NCBI GenBank assembly: GCA_938010765.1
Contig: CALLVX010000076.1
Location: 1-64,000, forward strand
Direction: 5' to 3'
Source of the DNA: an uncultured Flavobacteriaceae bacterium
GTDB taxonomy: Bacteria > Bacteroidota > Bacteroidia > Flavobacteriales > Flavobacteriaceae
DNA length: 64,000 nt
A model generated the notes under the pieces. That model did not search any database. It was not told where the DNA came from and worked only from the letters and a program-made list of their open reading frames with translations. Shown piece by piece: positions 1 through 8,340 of this stretch (within the stretch, counting starts at the first letter, position 1; every line of letters begins with the position of its first letter). The translations under genes were made by a program, and so were the position numbers.

Positions 1-1
1 T

Positions 2-256
2 ATCCTAAAAAGCATGGAGGAAAAAGGATTGATTCAACGAAAACCCAATCCGAAAGATGGTAGAGGGGTACTGATTCATCTTACGAATTTTGGGCTGGAA
101 AAAAGAAAAGATTCCAAAGATGTAGTGCTACGTTTTAATGAAGTAATAAGGAACAACATTAGCAAAGAGCAGTTACATTCCTTTTTTGAGGTGATGGAAA
201 CGATCAACAACCTGGTTGTTGAAAAAAAAATATATATCACAGAGACAACTAATTAA
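2..256 (+). CDS. MarR-family transcriptional regulator, C-terminal part (5' end outside window)
   Basis: The reading frame is open from the window edge, so this is the C-terminal 84 residues of a longer protein and the ATG at 14 is internal. The segment MEEKGLIQRKPNPKDGRG followed by VLIHLT is the recognition helix and wing of a MarR-type winged helix; the rest is the dimerising C-terminal helix. MarR proteins are small dimeric DNA-binding regulators that release DNA on binding a ligand. It ends 14 nt before the beta-oxidation operon on the same strand, so it probably controls that operon in response to an acyl-CoA or fatty acid. The ligand is inference; the family call is fairly safe. Confidence 0.85.
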   Translation: MLKSMEEKGLIQRKPNPKDGRGVLIHLTNFGLEKRKDSKDVVLRFNEVIRNNISKEQLHSFFEVMETINNLVVEKKIYITETTN

Positions 257-270
257 TCCTAATACGTTAG

Positions 271-2676
271 ATGAACAAACATATTAAAAAGGTGGCGGTC
301 ATAGGCTCCGGAATTATGGGTAGCGGTATCGCCTGTCATTTTGCCAATATCGGAGTAGAAGTTTTATTGTTAGATATTGTTCCAAGAGAACTAAATGACA
401 AAGAAAAGGCCAAAGGCCTTACGCTCGAAGATGCGGCAGTACGAAATCGTTTGGTCAATGGTTCATTGGTCGCAGCCTTAAAGTCAAAACCCTCCCCTAT
501 TTATCACAAAAAATTCGCCAGTAGAATCGTGACCGGGAATTTGGAAGATGATATCGCTAAGGTATCGGAAGTTGATTGGATTATCGAGGTAGTGGTAGAA
601 CGCTTGGATATCAAGAAAATAGTTTTCGAAAATCTTGAGAAGCACCGAACCCCGGGCACCTTAATTACTTCGAATACTTCAGGGATTCCTATCAAGTTTA
701 TGAGTGAAGGTCGCAGCGAGGATTTTCAGAAACACTTCTGCGGAACACATTTCTTTAACCCAGCACGTTACCTAAAATTGTTTGAAATAATCCCTGGTCC
801 AGAAACATCGACCGAAGTATTGGATTTTCTGAACGGATACGGGGAACAATTTTTGGGAAAAACATCGGTCGTTGCCAAAGACACACCAGCATTTATTGGA
901 AACCGTATCGGTATCTTCAGTATTCAAAGTCTCTTCCATATGGTAAAGGATATGGGAATGACGGTAGAGGAGGTCGATAAACTAACAGGTCCTGTAATAG
1001 GTCGTCCAAAATCGGCCACCTTCCGAACCGTAGATGTCGTTGGTTTGGATACCTTGGTACATGTAGCCAACGGTATTGCAGAAAACTGTAAGGACGACGA
1101 GCAACATGCCTTGTTCCAATTACCCGATTTCATTAATACCCTAATCGAAAATAAATGGTTGGGCAGCAAATCTGGCCAAGGTTTTTATAAGAAATCGAAG
1201 GGAGCCAATGGTAAAACAGAGATTCTTACGCTTGATTTGGATACGATGGATTATCGTTCTAAAAAAAGTGCCAAATTCGCGACGCTTGAACTTACCAAGA
1301 CCATTGATAAGGTAGTAGATCGGTTCAAAGTACTTGTAGGAGGAAAAGACAAGGCAGGGGAATTCTACAGAAAAAGTTTTGCAGCCTTATTTGCGTATGT
1401 ATCACATAGAATTCCGGAAATAACCGATGAGCTGTATAAGATAGATGATGCCATGAAAGCGGGCTTCGGTTGGGAACATGGTCCGTTTCAAATTTGGGAT
1501 GCTATTGGTGTAGAAGAAGGTTTGGCGATCATGAAGGCAGAAAATGCAGAAGCGGCTCCTTGGGTCGCCGAAATGGTATCATCCGGTCAAAAATCGTTTT
1601 ATGCGATTAAGGACGGGGCTACCTATTTCTATGATGTCCCTAAAAAATCAATCGAAAAAATACCTGGACAGGATTCGTTTATCATCTTGGATAATATTCG
1701 AAAGTCGAACGAAGTCTTTAAAAATAGTGGTGTTGTTATCGAAGATATCGGTGATGGAATTTTGAATGTTGAATTCCAATCAAAAATGAATACCATCGGT
1801 GGCGATGTGTTGGCAGGCTTGAACAAGGCTATTGACCTAGCGGAAAAAGACTATCAAGGGGTTGTTGTCGGGAATCAGGGGACAAACTTCTCGGTGGGAG
1901 CCAATATTGGGATGATTTTCATGATGGCCGTTGAGCAGGAATATGATGAACTGAACATGGCTATCAAAATGTTTCAGGATACGATGATGCGTATGCGTTA
2001 CTCTTCGATTCCTACAATATCAGCCCCGCACGGGATGACCTTGGGTGGTGGTTGTGAATTATCACTACATGCCGATAAGGTTGTAGCTGCTGCGGAAACC
2101 TATACCGGCTTGGTCGAATTTGGCGTTGGTGTAATCCCTGGTGGCGGTGGTTCTAAGGAATTTGCGGTTCGAGCACAAGATACTTTTAAGAAAAATGATG
2201 TAGAATTAAATGTATTACAAGAATATTTCCTGACCATTGGTATGGCCAAAGTGTCAACCTCTGCCTACGAGGCCTATGACCTCGGCATTCTACAGCACGG
2301 TAAGGATATTATTGTGGTGAATAAAGATCGACAAATAGCAACAGCCAAGGCCCATGCCAAGCTAATGGCCGAGTCGGGCTACTCACAACCACCTAAAAGA
2401 AAAGATATTAAAGTACTTGGGAAACAAGCCTTGGGGATGTTCTTGGTCGGGACCGATTCGATGGAAGCAAGTCATTATATAAGCGAACACGACAAGAAAA
2501 TTGCCAATAAATTAGCCTATGTCATGGCGGGTGGCGATTTATCGGAACCTACACTTGTGTCAGAACAATATTTATTGGATTTGGAAAGAGAAGCCTTCCT
2601 TTCACTTTGCGGTGAAAAGAAAACTTTGGAGCGTATACAGCATATGTTGAAGACGGGGAAACCTTTAAGAAACTAG
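271..2676 (+). CDS. fadN: 3-hydroxyacyl-CoA dehydrogenase / enoyl-CoA hydratase (FadN-type beta-oxidation enzyme)
   Basis: This 801-residue enzyme carries out the hydration and NAD-dependent oxidation steps of fatty-acid beta-oxidation in the cytoplasm. The Rossmann motif VIGSGIMGSG lies at about residues 10-19, and the dehydrogenase NAD and C-terminal domains occupy roughly residues 1-420. A crotonase-like hydratase domain follows from about residue 490 (VVVGNQGTNFSVGANI, then GGGCELSLHAD and GVGVIPGGGG). The dehydrogenase-first order matches Bacillus FadN and is the reverse of E. coli FadB/FadJ. A thiolase and an acyl-CoA dehydrogenase follow, as in Bacillus fadNAE. The start is the first ATG, 14 nt after the MarR stop. 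Confidence 0.93.
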   Translation: MNKHIKKVAVIGSGIMGSGIACHFANIGVEVLLLDIVPRELNDKEKAKGLTLEDAAVRNRLVNGSLVAALKSKPSPIYHKKFASRIVTGNLEDDIAKVSEVDWIIEVVVERLDIKKIVFENLEKHRTPGTLITSNTSGIPIKFMSEGRSEDFQKHFCGTHFFNPARYLKLFEIIPGPETSTEVLDFLNGYGEQFLGKTSVVAKDTPAFIGNRIGIFSIQSLFHMVKDMGMTVEEVDKLTGPVIGRPKSATFRTVDVVGLDTLVHVANGIAENCKDDEQHALFQLPDFINTLIENKWLGSKSGQGFYKKSKGANGKTEILTLDLDTMDYRSKKSAKFATLELTKTIDKVVDRFKVLVGGKDKAGEFYRKSFAALFAYVSHRIPEITDELYKIDDAMKAGFGWEHGPFQIWDAIGVEEGLAIMKAENAEAAPWVAEMVSSGQKSFYAIKDGATYFYDVPKKSIEKIPGQDSFIILDNIRKSNEVFKNSGVVIEDIGDGILNVEFQSKMNTIGGDVLAGLNKAIDLAEKDYQGVVVGNQGTNFSVGANIGMIFMMAVEQEYDELNMAIKMFQDTMMRMRYSSIPTISAPHGMTLGGGCELSLHADKVVAAAETYTGLVEFGVGVIPGGGGSKEFAVRAQDTFKKNDVELNVLQEYFLTIGMAKVSTSAYEAYDLGILQHGKDIIVVNKDRQIATAKAHAKLMAESGYSQPPKRKDIKVLGKQALGMFLVGTDSMEASHYISEHDKKIANKLAYVMAGGDLSEPTLVSEQYLLDLEREAFLSLCGEKKTLERIQHMLKTGKPLRN

Positions 2677-2710
2677 TATTGAGTACTAAGTACTTCCAAT
2701 AACAAAAAAC
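2674..2710 (+). repeat. AGTACT-rich spacer repeat, upstream copy
   Basis: The spacer between fadN and the four-helix-bundle gene contains TAGTATTGAGTACTAAGTAC, which starts at the fadN stop codon itself. It is close to self-complementary around AGTACT. Similar wording (GTATTGAGTAC, ACTAAGTACC) recurs in the next two spacers of the operon and nowhere else that I noticed in the window. Confidence 0.6.
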
Positions 2711-3070
2711 ATGTATCGATTTGAAGACTTAAAAATTTGGGACAAAGCTATGGAAATAGTCCAGATGGTCTATGAATTATCTGCGTGGTTCCCGCAGGAA
2801 GAAAGGTATGGACTTACCAGTCAGATAAGACGAAGTGCGATATCCGTTCCTTCAAATATTGCAGAAGGTGCAGGAAGAAATATAAATGGGGAATTCAAGA
2901 ATTTCCTAGGAATTGCAAATGGTTCTTCTAATGAACTTCTAACTCAACTGGTTTTATCCCATAGGTTAAACTTTGCGAAAGAAAACGAGGTTCTACCAAT
3001 AATCGAGCGCGTAAAGGAAGTGCGAAAAATGAACTATAGCTTAACAAAATCATTAATAAAAACTAATTAG
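2711..3070 (+). CDS. Four-helix bundle protein (S23 / 23S rRNA intervening-sequence protein family)
   Basis: A 119-residue protein with the family signature: MYRFEDLKIWDKAMEIV at the start, then RYGLTSQIRRSAISVPSNIA followed by EGAGR. Family members fold as four-helix bundles that form pentamers. They include the ORF in rRNA intervening sequences and the Avd accessory protein of diversity-generating retroelements; most have no known role. No reverse transcriptase or template repeat is nearby, so this is not a DGR. It sits inside a beta-oxidation operon, between genes that are adjacent in other bacteria, and similar short AGTACT-rich repeats flank it on both sides. That placement suggests an inserted cassette rather than a metabolic partner. 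Confidence 0.9.
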   Translation: MYRFEDLKIWDKAMEIVQMVYELSAWFPQEERYGLTSQIRRSAISVPSNIAEGAGRNINGEFKNFLGIANGSSNELLTQLVLSHRLNFAKENEVLPIIERVKEVRKMNYSLTKSLIKTN

Positions 3071-3106
3071 TACTAATTACTTTGTACTGACTACTAAGTA
3101 CCATCT
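3068..3106 (+). repeat. AGTACT-rich spacer repeat, downstream copy
   Basis: The 39-nt spacer after the four-helix-bundle gene starts at its stop codon and reads TAGTACTAATTACTTTGTAC then TGACTACTAAGTACC. It shares TAGTA and ACTAAGTAC words with the spacer before the gene, so the ORF is bracketed by related sequence. Confidence 0.55.
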
Positions 3107-4297
3107 ATGAAAACAGCCTATATAGTAAAAGCATACAGAACAGCCGTCGGAAAAGCTCCTAAAGGGGTATTTCGTTTTAAGCGTACCGATGAATTGGCAG
3201 CGGAAACCATCGAATATATGATGAAAGAACTGCCTGATTTCGACAAGAAACGAATCGACGATGTAATTGTTGGTAACGCAATGCCAGAAGGGTCTCAAGG
3301 CTTGAATATGGCACGATTGATTTCCTTGATGGGATTGGATATTGTGGATGTTCCCGGAGTGACGGTTAATCGTTTTTGCTCTTCAGGAATCGAAACTATT
3401 GGAATAGCGACAGCAAAAATACAAGCTGGCATGGCCGATTGTATCATCGCCGGTGGTGCCGAAAGCATGAGCTCTGTCCCAATGACAGGTTATAAGACCG
3501 AATTGAACTATGATTTGGTCAATGCGGGCCATGAAGATTATTACTGGGGCATGGGAAATACCGCCGAAGCGGTTGCCAATGAGTACAAGGTTTCTCGTGA
3601 GGATCAAGATCAGTTCGCCTACAACTCGCATGTAAAAGCATTGAAGGCGCAGGCCGAGGATCGTTTTCAAAAGCAAATTGTACCCATTGAGGTAGAGCAG
3701 ACCTATATCGATGCGAATGGTAAGAAAGCCACAAAGAAATATACCGTTACCAAAGATGAAGGCCCAAGAAAAGGAACTTCTGTCGAGGTTCTAAATAAAT
3801 TACGGGCCGTTTTTGCCGCTGGCGGGAGTGTTACAGCCGGAAATTCTTCCCAAATGAGTGATGGCGCTGCATTCGTGATGGTAATGAGCGAAGAAATGGT
3901 AAAAGAGTTAAATCTTGTACCTATTGCCCGATTGGTAAATTATGCGGCAGCGGGTGTACCACCAAGAATCATGGGAATAGGACCTGTAGCCGCTATTCCT
4001 AAGGCACTTAAACAGGCCGGCCTTAAGCAAGACGCTATTGAATTAATCGAATTGAATGAAGCTTTTGCTTCCCAATCTCTTGCTGTTATGCGAGAATTAG
4101 ATTTAAACCAAGATATCGTAAATGTAAATGGAGGTGCTATTGCACTGGGACACCCTTTAGGTTGTACAGGAGCCAAATTATCCGTGCAATTATTCGATGA
4201 GATGCGCCAGCGAAACATGCAAGGAAAGTATGGTATGGTTACCATGTGCGTCGGCACGGGGCAAGGAGCTGCTGGAATTTTTGAATTTTTGAATTAA
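3107..4297 (+). CDS. fadA: Acetyl-CoA C-acyltransferase (3-ketoacyl-CoA thiolase)
   Basis: A 396-residue thiolase that cleaves 3-ketoacyl-CoA with CoA to give acetyl-CoA and a shortened acyl-CoA, the last step of each beta-oxidation round. The nucleophilic cysteine is C91 in VNRFCSSG. The C-terminal catalytic pair is visible as H349 in [15 protein letters not shown] and C381 in [11 protein letters not shown]. Length and motif order are normal for a type I thiolase. It lies between fadN and fadE in the order of the Bacillus operon, separated from fadN by the inserted four-helix-bundle gene. The start is the only ATG that gives the usual N-terminus ([16 protein letters not shown]). Confidence 0.95.
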   Translation: MKTAYIVKAYRTAVGKAPKGVFRFKRTDELAAETIEYMMKELPDFDKKRIDDVIVGNAMPEGSQGLNMARLISLMGLDIVDVPGVTVNRFCSSGIETIGIATAKIQAGMADCIIAGGAESMSSVPMTGYKTELNYDLVNAGHEDYYWGMGNTAEAVANEYKVSREDQDQFAYNSHVKALKAQAEDRFQKQIVPIEVEQTYIDANGKKATKKYTVTKDEGPRKGTSVEVLNKLRAVFAAGGSVTAGNSSQMSDGAAFVMVMSEEMVKELNLVPIARLVNYAAAGVPPRIMGIGPVAAIPKALKQAGLKQDAIELIELNEAFASQSLAVMRELDLNQDIVNVNGGAIALGHPLGCTGAKLSVQLFDEMRQRNMQGKYGMVTMCVGTGQGAAGIFEFLN

Positions 4298-4310
4298 TAG
4301 ATATAAGATG

Positions 4311-4378
4311 TTAGTATTGAGTACAAAGACATTAGCTAGGTCATCTCAATACGTAATACTAAATACTTAATACTAGTA
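4311..4378 (+). repeat. Third AGTACT-type spacer with an 8-bp inverted repeat
   Basis: The 85-nt spacer between fadA and fadE contains GTATTGAG at 4314-4321 and its reverse complement CTCAATAC at 4345-4352. These are followed by TAATACTAAATACTTAATAC. The wording matches the repeats flanking the four-helix-bundle gene, but no ORF is present here. It could be an empty or excised copy of the same element, or a spacer hairpin that tunes mRNA stability between the two genes. Confidence 0.5.
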
Positions 4379-4382
4379 AATA

Positions 4383-6194
4383 ATGAGCACAGAAACAGTA
4401 CAAAAAGATATTCTTAGAGGTGGACAGTTCCTCGTGAAAGAAACCAAATGTGAAGATGTATTTACTTTGGAAGACCTTTCCGAAGAGCAAAAAATGATGC
4501 GGGATAGTACCAAAGAATTTGTAGATAGGGAGTTATGGGCCCACTGGGAGCGATTCGAAAATAAAGACTACGCCTTTACAGAAGAGACCATGCGGAAAGC
4601 AGGCGAACTAGGTCTTTTGGGCATTGCAGTGCCCGAAGCATATGGCGGGCTTGGAATGGGGTTTGTTTCTACGATGCTCGTTTGCGACTATATCTCTGGT
4701 GCTACAGGATCTTTTAGCACCGCCTTTGGTGCCCATACAGGAATCGGGACCATGCCGATTACTTTGTACGGAAATGAAGAGCAAAAATTGAAATATGTGC
4801 CTAAGTTGGCCACTGGCGAATGGTTTGGAGCATATTGTTTAACGGAACCGGGAGCTGGGTCCGATGCCAATTCGGGTAAAACAAAAGCTGTCTTGTCCGA
4901 CGATGGAAAACACTATACTATCTCCGGTCAAAAAATGTGGATTTCAAATGCCGGTTTCTGTAATATGTTTATCGTATTTGCCCGTATTGAAGATGATAAG
5001 AACATTACCGGTTTTATTGTTGAAAACGACCCGAGTAATGGAATCAGCATGGGAGATGAAGAGAAAAAACTAGGAATTCACTCCTCCTCTACCCGTCAAG
5101 TATTCTTTAGTGAAACCAAGGTGCCTGTTGAAAACATGTTATCAGAACGAGGAAATGGTTTTAAAATAGCAATGAATGCCCTGAATATAGGGCGTATAAA
5201 ATTGGCCGCAGCATGCTTAGATGCGCAACGTCGTGTCATTACCGAAGCTGTTAAATATGCTAACGAACGCATTCAGTTTAAGACACCGATTATGAACTTT
5301 GGGGCCATTAAGTCGAAAATTGCGACGATGGCCACCAATGCCTATGTTGGAGAGTCGGCAAGTTACCGCGCCGCAAAAAATATCGAAGATCGCATCGCAA
5401 TACGCGAAGCGGAAGGCAATTCACACCAAGAGGCCGAATTAAAAGGAGTCGAAGAATATGCTATTGAGTGCTCTATCCTAAAAGTAGCGGTCTCTGAAGA
5501 TTGCCAGACGACTACCGATGAAGGGATTCAAATTTTTGGAGGAATGGGCTTTAGCGCCGACACTCCAATGGAGTCCGCCTGGAGAGACTCTCGTATCGCC
5601 CGTATCTATGAAGGCACCAATGAAATCAATCGAATGTTAGCGGTAGGCATGCTCGTCAAAAAAGCGATGAAAGGCCATGTGGACCTATTAGGTCCTGCGA
5701 CTGCTGTGGGTGAAGAATTGATGGGAATACCATCATTTGATTCCCCAGATTTTTCGGAACTTTTCGCAGAAGAAAAAGATTTGATAGCTCGATTGAAAAA
5801 AGTCTTCTTAATGGTCGCAGGTAGCGCCGTTCAGAAGTATGGTCCGGAATTGGAAAAACACCAACAACTCATGATGGCCGCTTCCGACATTCTAATTGAA
5901 GTATATATGGTAGAATCTGCCATATTAAGAACGGAGAAAAACTCGAAACGTTTTGGCGAAGAAGAACAAGCCACACAAATTGCCATGTCTAGATTGTACT
6001 TATACGAAGCCACCGATACAATCATTCGAAAAGGAAAAGAAGCAATTGTTTCTTTCTCAGAAGGCGATGAACAGCGCATGATGTTAATGGGACTCAAGCG
6101 TTTCACAAAATACACCAATAACCCTAACGTAGTAGCCTTGCGCACTCAAATTGCCGATAAGGTAGCTGCGGATAACGGTTATACCTTTGACTAA
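4383..6194 (+). CDS. fadE: Acyl-CoA dehydrogenase (FadE-type, long form)
   Basis: A 603-residue FAD-dependent acyl-CoA dehydrogenase that introduces the trans-2 double bond in the first step of beta-oxidation. The FAD/substrate segments GAYCLTEPGAGSDA and MWISNAGF are present. The catalytic base is E410 in RIYEGTNEINRM, preceded by the typical IFGGMGFS. The extra ~180 C-terminal residues make it the long type seen in Bacillus FadE rather than the ~380-residue short-chain enzymes. It is the last gene of the operon and is followed closely by a terminator. The chain-length range cannot be told from the sequence. Confidence 0.95.
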   Translation: MSTETVQKDILRGGQFLVKETKCEDVFTLEDLSEEQKMMRDSTKEFVDRELWAHWERFENKDYAFTEETMRKAGELGLLGIAVPEAYGGLGMGFVSTMLVCDYISGATGSFSTAFGAHTGIGTMPITLYGNEEQKLKYVPKLATGEWFGAYCLTEPGAGSDANSGKTKAVLSDDGKHYTISGQKMWISNAGFCNMFIVFARIEDDKNITGFIVENDPSNGISMGDEEKKLGIHSSSTRQVFFSETKVPVENMLSERGNGFKIAMNALNIGRIKLAAACLDAQRRVITEAVKYANERIQFKTPIMNFGAIKSKIATMATNAYVGESASYRAAKNIEDRIAIREAEGNSHQEAELKGVEEYAIECSILKVAVSEDCQTTTDEGIQIFGGMGFSADTPMESAWRDSRIARIYEGTNEINRMLAVGMLVKKAMKGHVDLLGPATAVGEELMGIPSFDSPDFSELFAEEKDLIARLKKVFLMVAGSAVQKYGPELEKHQQLMMAASDILIEVYMVESAILRTEKNSKRFGEEEQATQIAMSRLYLYEATDTIIRKGKEAIVSFSEGDEQRMMLMGLKRFTKYTNNPNVVALRTQIADKVAADNGYTFD

Positions 6195-6229
6195 TTCGGA
6201 TTGAACCCTTTTTTGGGACAGAAGGAAAG

Positions 6230-6258
6230 ACCGCTCCATTTTTTGGGGCGGTTTTTTT
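6230..6258 (+). terminator. Rho-independent terminator of the fad operon
   Basis: ACCGCTCC at 6230-6237 pairs with GGGGCGGT at 6245-6252 (one G-U pair). A short T-rich loop separates the arms and a seven-T run follows. It begins 36 nt after the fadE stop. Confidence 0.85.
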
Positions 6259-6312
6259 GTTAAAAAACGTCTTTTCACGGAATATAGAAAGTACTTCCTG
6301 CGAACACCCTAG

Positions 6313-6320
6313 TATCTTTG
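6313..6320 (+). promoter_or_regulatory. Bacteroidetes -7 promoter box TATCTTTG
   Basis: A perfect match to TAnnTTTG, 26 nt before the start codon of the DUF3829 lipoprotein gene and just after the fad operon terminator. The -33 element is weak (TTC rather than TTG around 6295). Confidence 0.65.
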
Positions 6321-6346
6321 TGTTATTCTAATAAAACACAAAACCA

Positions 6347-7348
6347 ATGAAAAGTACCCTCCTAATTTTAGCTACCGCCTTGGCCGTTGTTTCATTTCAA
6401 TCGTGCAAGGAAACCACAAAAACAAGCGAAACCAATGCTGCCGAATCAACAGGGGCAACAGATGAGAAAGCCGCGTTTATAAACAAATACAACGCCTATG
6501 TAGGTGTTTGGAACAAGGCGAGTCCGCGTGTAGAAAAGTCCTATTCATTTTTTACCCGCATACTGAACCCGGAGACCGGAGCACCTTTTAAGCAACAAGA
6601 GACTTACTTTATCCCAACAATTCCGGAGACTTCTGTCATCAATACTTTGGAGAAATTTGTTTCCCAGGAGCCTAAAATCAACGAGTTAGATGGTATTGGC
6701 TCACAGTTGGTAAAATCCTACAACAGCTTACAAACCCCATTGGAACAGCTATCGGACTATTACAAAAACAAATCGTATCTCGAAGATGATTTTAAAAAAT
6801 CGAAAGAACTGTATCCCATCGTCAACAAAGCTTTTAACGAATTTCTAACCGCCAATCAACAGCTTGGCACTGAAATCCAGAAAATCGATTTACGATTGTC
6901 CAACGAAGAATTACAGGGGTATAAGGAAGAAGGACTCGAGTTACTATATACACGAGGGATGTTGCTTAGCAGCCTGAAAAAACACAGCGCTCCCCTATAT
7001 TCGGCCACTTACGATTCCTATGAAGATATTGACATGGCATCCTACGACACCCATTTGGCGCAAGTAATAGAACAATATACGGCTTTTAAGGCATTGGCAA
7101 AAGACAAAGAGCGAGTAAAGCGCGAATTGAACATCAGCCGACCCTCTCCCTTCATTATCCTTTATAGCAACTTGGATGCCTACATTCGAGAAAGCCGTAA
7201 CCTAAAAAATTTGATACAAGACCCAAAGGACTATGCGCAGATGAAATCGACCGTAAGTAGCATGGGAATCAACTTTGCTAACAGCAGTCATGTAAAGGTT
7301 TTAAAAGCAGCAGAATCGGTCATCAATACCTCCAATAGCTTGAATTAG
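6347..7348 (+). CDS. DUF3829 lipoprotein (YiiG-like)
   Basis: A 333-residue exported protein with a lipoprotein signal: a hydrophobic stretch ending in SFQSC, with the lipidated cysteine near residue 20. The mature part is mostly helical, with the features of DUF3829 (E. coli YiiG family): an N-terminal INKYNAYVGVWN segment and long amphipathic helices through LSDYYKNKSYLEDDF. The function of the family is unknown. It has its own promoter box and terminator, so it is probably monocistronic. Confidence 0.8.
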   Translation: MKSTLLILATALAVVSFQSCKETTKTSETNAAESTGATDEKAAFINKYNAYVGVWNKASPRVEKSYSFFTRILNPETGAPFKQQETYFIPTIPETSVINTLEKFVSQEPKINELDGIGSQLVKSYNSLQTPLEQLSDYYKNKSYLEDDFKKSKELYPIVNKAFNEFLTANQQLGTEIQKIDLRLSNEELQGYKEEGLELLYTRGMLLSSLKKHSAPLYSATYDSYEDIDMASYDTHLAQVIEQYTAFKALAKDKERVKRELNISRPSPFIILYSNLDAYIRESRNLKNLIQDPKDYAQMKSTVSSMGINFANSSHVKVLKAAESVINTSNSLN

Positions 7349-7373
7349 TACGTCAAATGTCGAAATAGTGAAG

Positions 7374-7399
7374 ACCGCTCCCTTACAGAGTGGTTTTTT
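7374..7399 (+). terminator. Rho-independent terminator after the DUF3829 gene
   Basis: ACCGCTC (7374-7380) pairs with GAGTGGT (7388-7394) around a 7-nt loop and is followed by a T run. Confidence 0.75.
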
Positions 7400-7469
7400 G
7401 GGTTTTTCACTGTTTACAGGGATTCGGATACTTCCTAAATCCTGTACCTTATTGAAAAAGTAGAATCAA

Positions 7470-8258
7470 ATGCTGCAAAAAGAACCTCGAAAAAATAGAC
7501 ATCTATCCATTACTATCGTTGCCCTTCTTTTCCTAATCAGTCTGTGCTATGCCCTCTATCAAACCTATGGCCCCTTTGTTGCTGGTGCAGTAGTTGTTAT
7601 AGAACAGGAAGAGATTCCCGAGTACTTTGATTACGGCACACTCTCCGATAGTATCTATTGCAATGACTTTTTCGAGTTCAGTGTTCCGATTCTCAAAGGT
7701 CATGAAGCTACTTATAAGCAATACGATTATATAGAAAAGTCTATCTACGAAAGGGACTCCGTTTGGGCAACTCCGAAGCGGCCCTCTGTCATTCGCGACC
7801 AAGATTTGCTTATTGTTATACCCGAATTGGTGAAACTAGACTATGTCAAATCATTTATGGAGACCAGATCGATCGAGGGCTTTCAGAAATACAGCAAGGA
7901 AAAGACCAAAAGGGAAATGTTCGGGGCAGACTATCAATTGATCATAAGAGCCCATAACCTTGAGGGAAGCACTTCCAATGCCTATGCCACTAGATTCGAA
8001 AACTTACATAACCCTGATTATGGAGCTGCTAAATTTAAGGAGATTTCAGGGATTTCTTTCCGGGAGTATCAAGGCCTTGAAAGCCATGGTGGCTCCGTTC
8101 AACAAATTATGTTTCAGACAATGGGCGGAGAAAATAGAAAAATAATTTCCTATATCACCCAAATACATGGCTTTTCCTTGAGTATTGATTTGTTTTATTT
8201 AACCGAAGAACAGAAATGTATTCTCTTGGAAATGGTTGATTCAATTCAATTCAACTGA
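7470..8258 (+). CDS. Hypothetical membrane-anchored protein
   Basis: A 262-residue protein I do not recognise. A basic N-terminus (MLQKEPRKNRH) precedes one hydrophobic segment at about residues 13-42, which fits an uncleaved anchor or signal sequence with the rest outside the cytoplasm. The mature part is acidic and globular, with no motif I can assign and no cysteine pairs of note. It stands alone: a terminator lies before it and the next gene starts 82 nt later behind its own promoter-like box. Codon use looks like that of its neighbours, so it is probably a real gene. Confidence 0.7.
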   Translation: MLQKEPRKNRHLSITIVALLFLISLCYALYQTYGPFVAGAVVVIEQEEIPEYFDYGTLSDSIYCNDFFEFSVPILKGHEATYKQYDYIEKSIYERDSVWATPKRPSVIRDQDLLIVIPELVKLDYVKSFMETRSIEGFQKYSKEKTKREMFGADYQLIIRAHNLEGSTSNAYATRFENLHNPDYGAAKFKEISGISFREYQGLESHGGSVQQIMFQTMGGENRKIISYITQIHGFSLSIDLFYLTEEQKCILLEMVDSIQFN

Positions 8259-8328
8259 AACCCTTAAAAGTAAGGATGGAAATGACATAACCTTGAGTAT
8301 TACAATTTCCAAAAGTTTGAAAATGGCG

Positions 8329-8336
8329 TAACTTTA
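8329..8336 (+). promoter_or_regulatory. -7 box TAACTTTA directly before the decarboxylase start codon
   Basis: TAACTTTA matches TAnnTTTG in seven of eight positions and ends 4 nt before the ATG at 8341. A TTT at 8306-8308 lies 20 nt upstream, the usual place for the -33 element. If used, transcription would begin at or next to the ATG, giving a leaderless mRNA. Confidence 0.45.
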
Positions 8337-8340
8337 TACA

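Noticed and set aside
2711-3070. Diversity-generating retroelement, because the four-helix-bundle protein resembles Avd
   Set aside because: No reverse transcriptase, no template/variable repeat pair and no variable target gene in the window.
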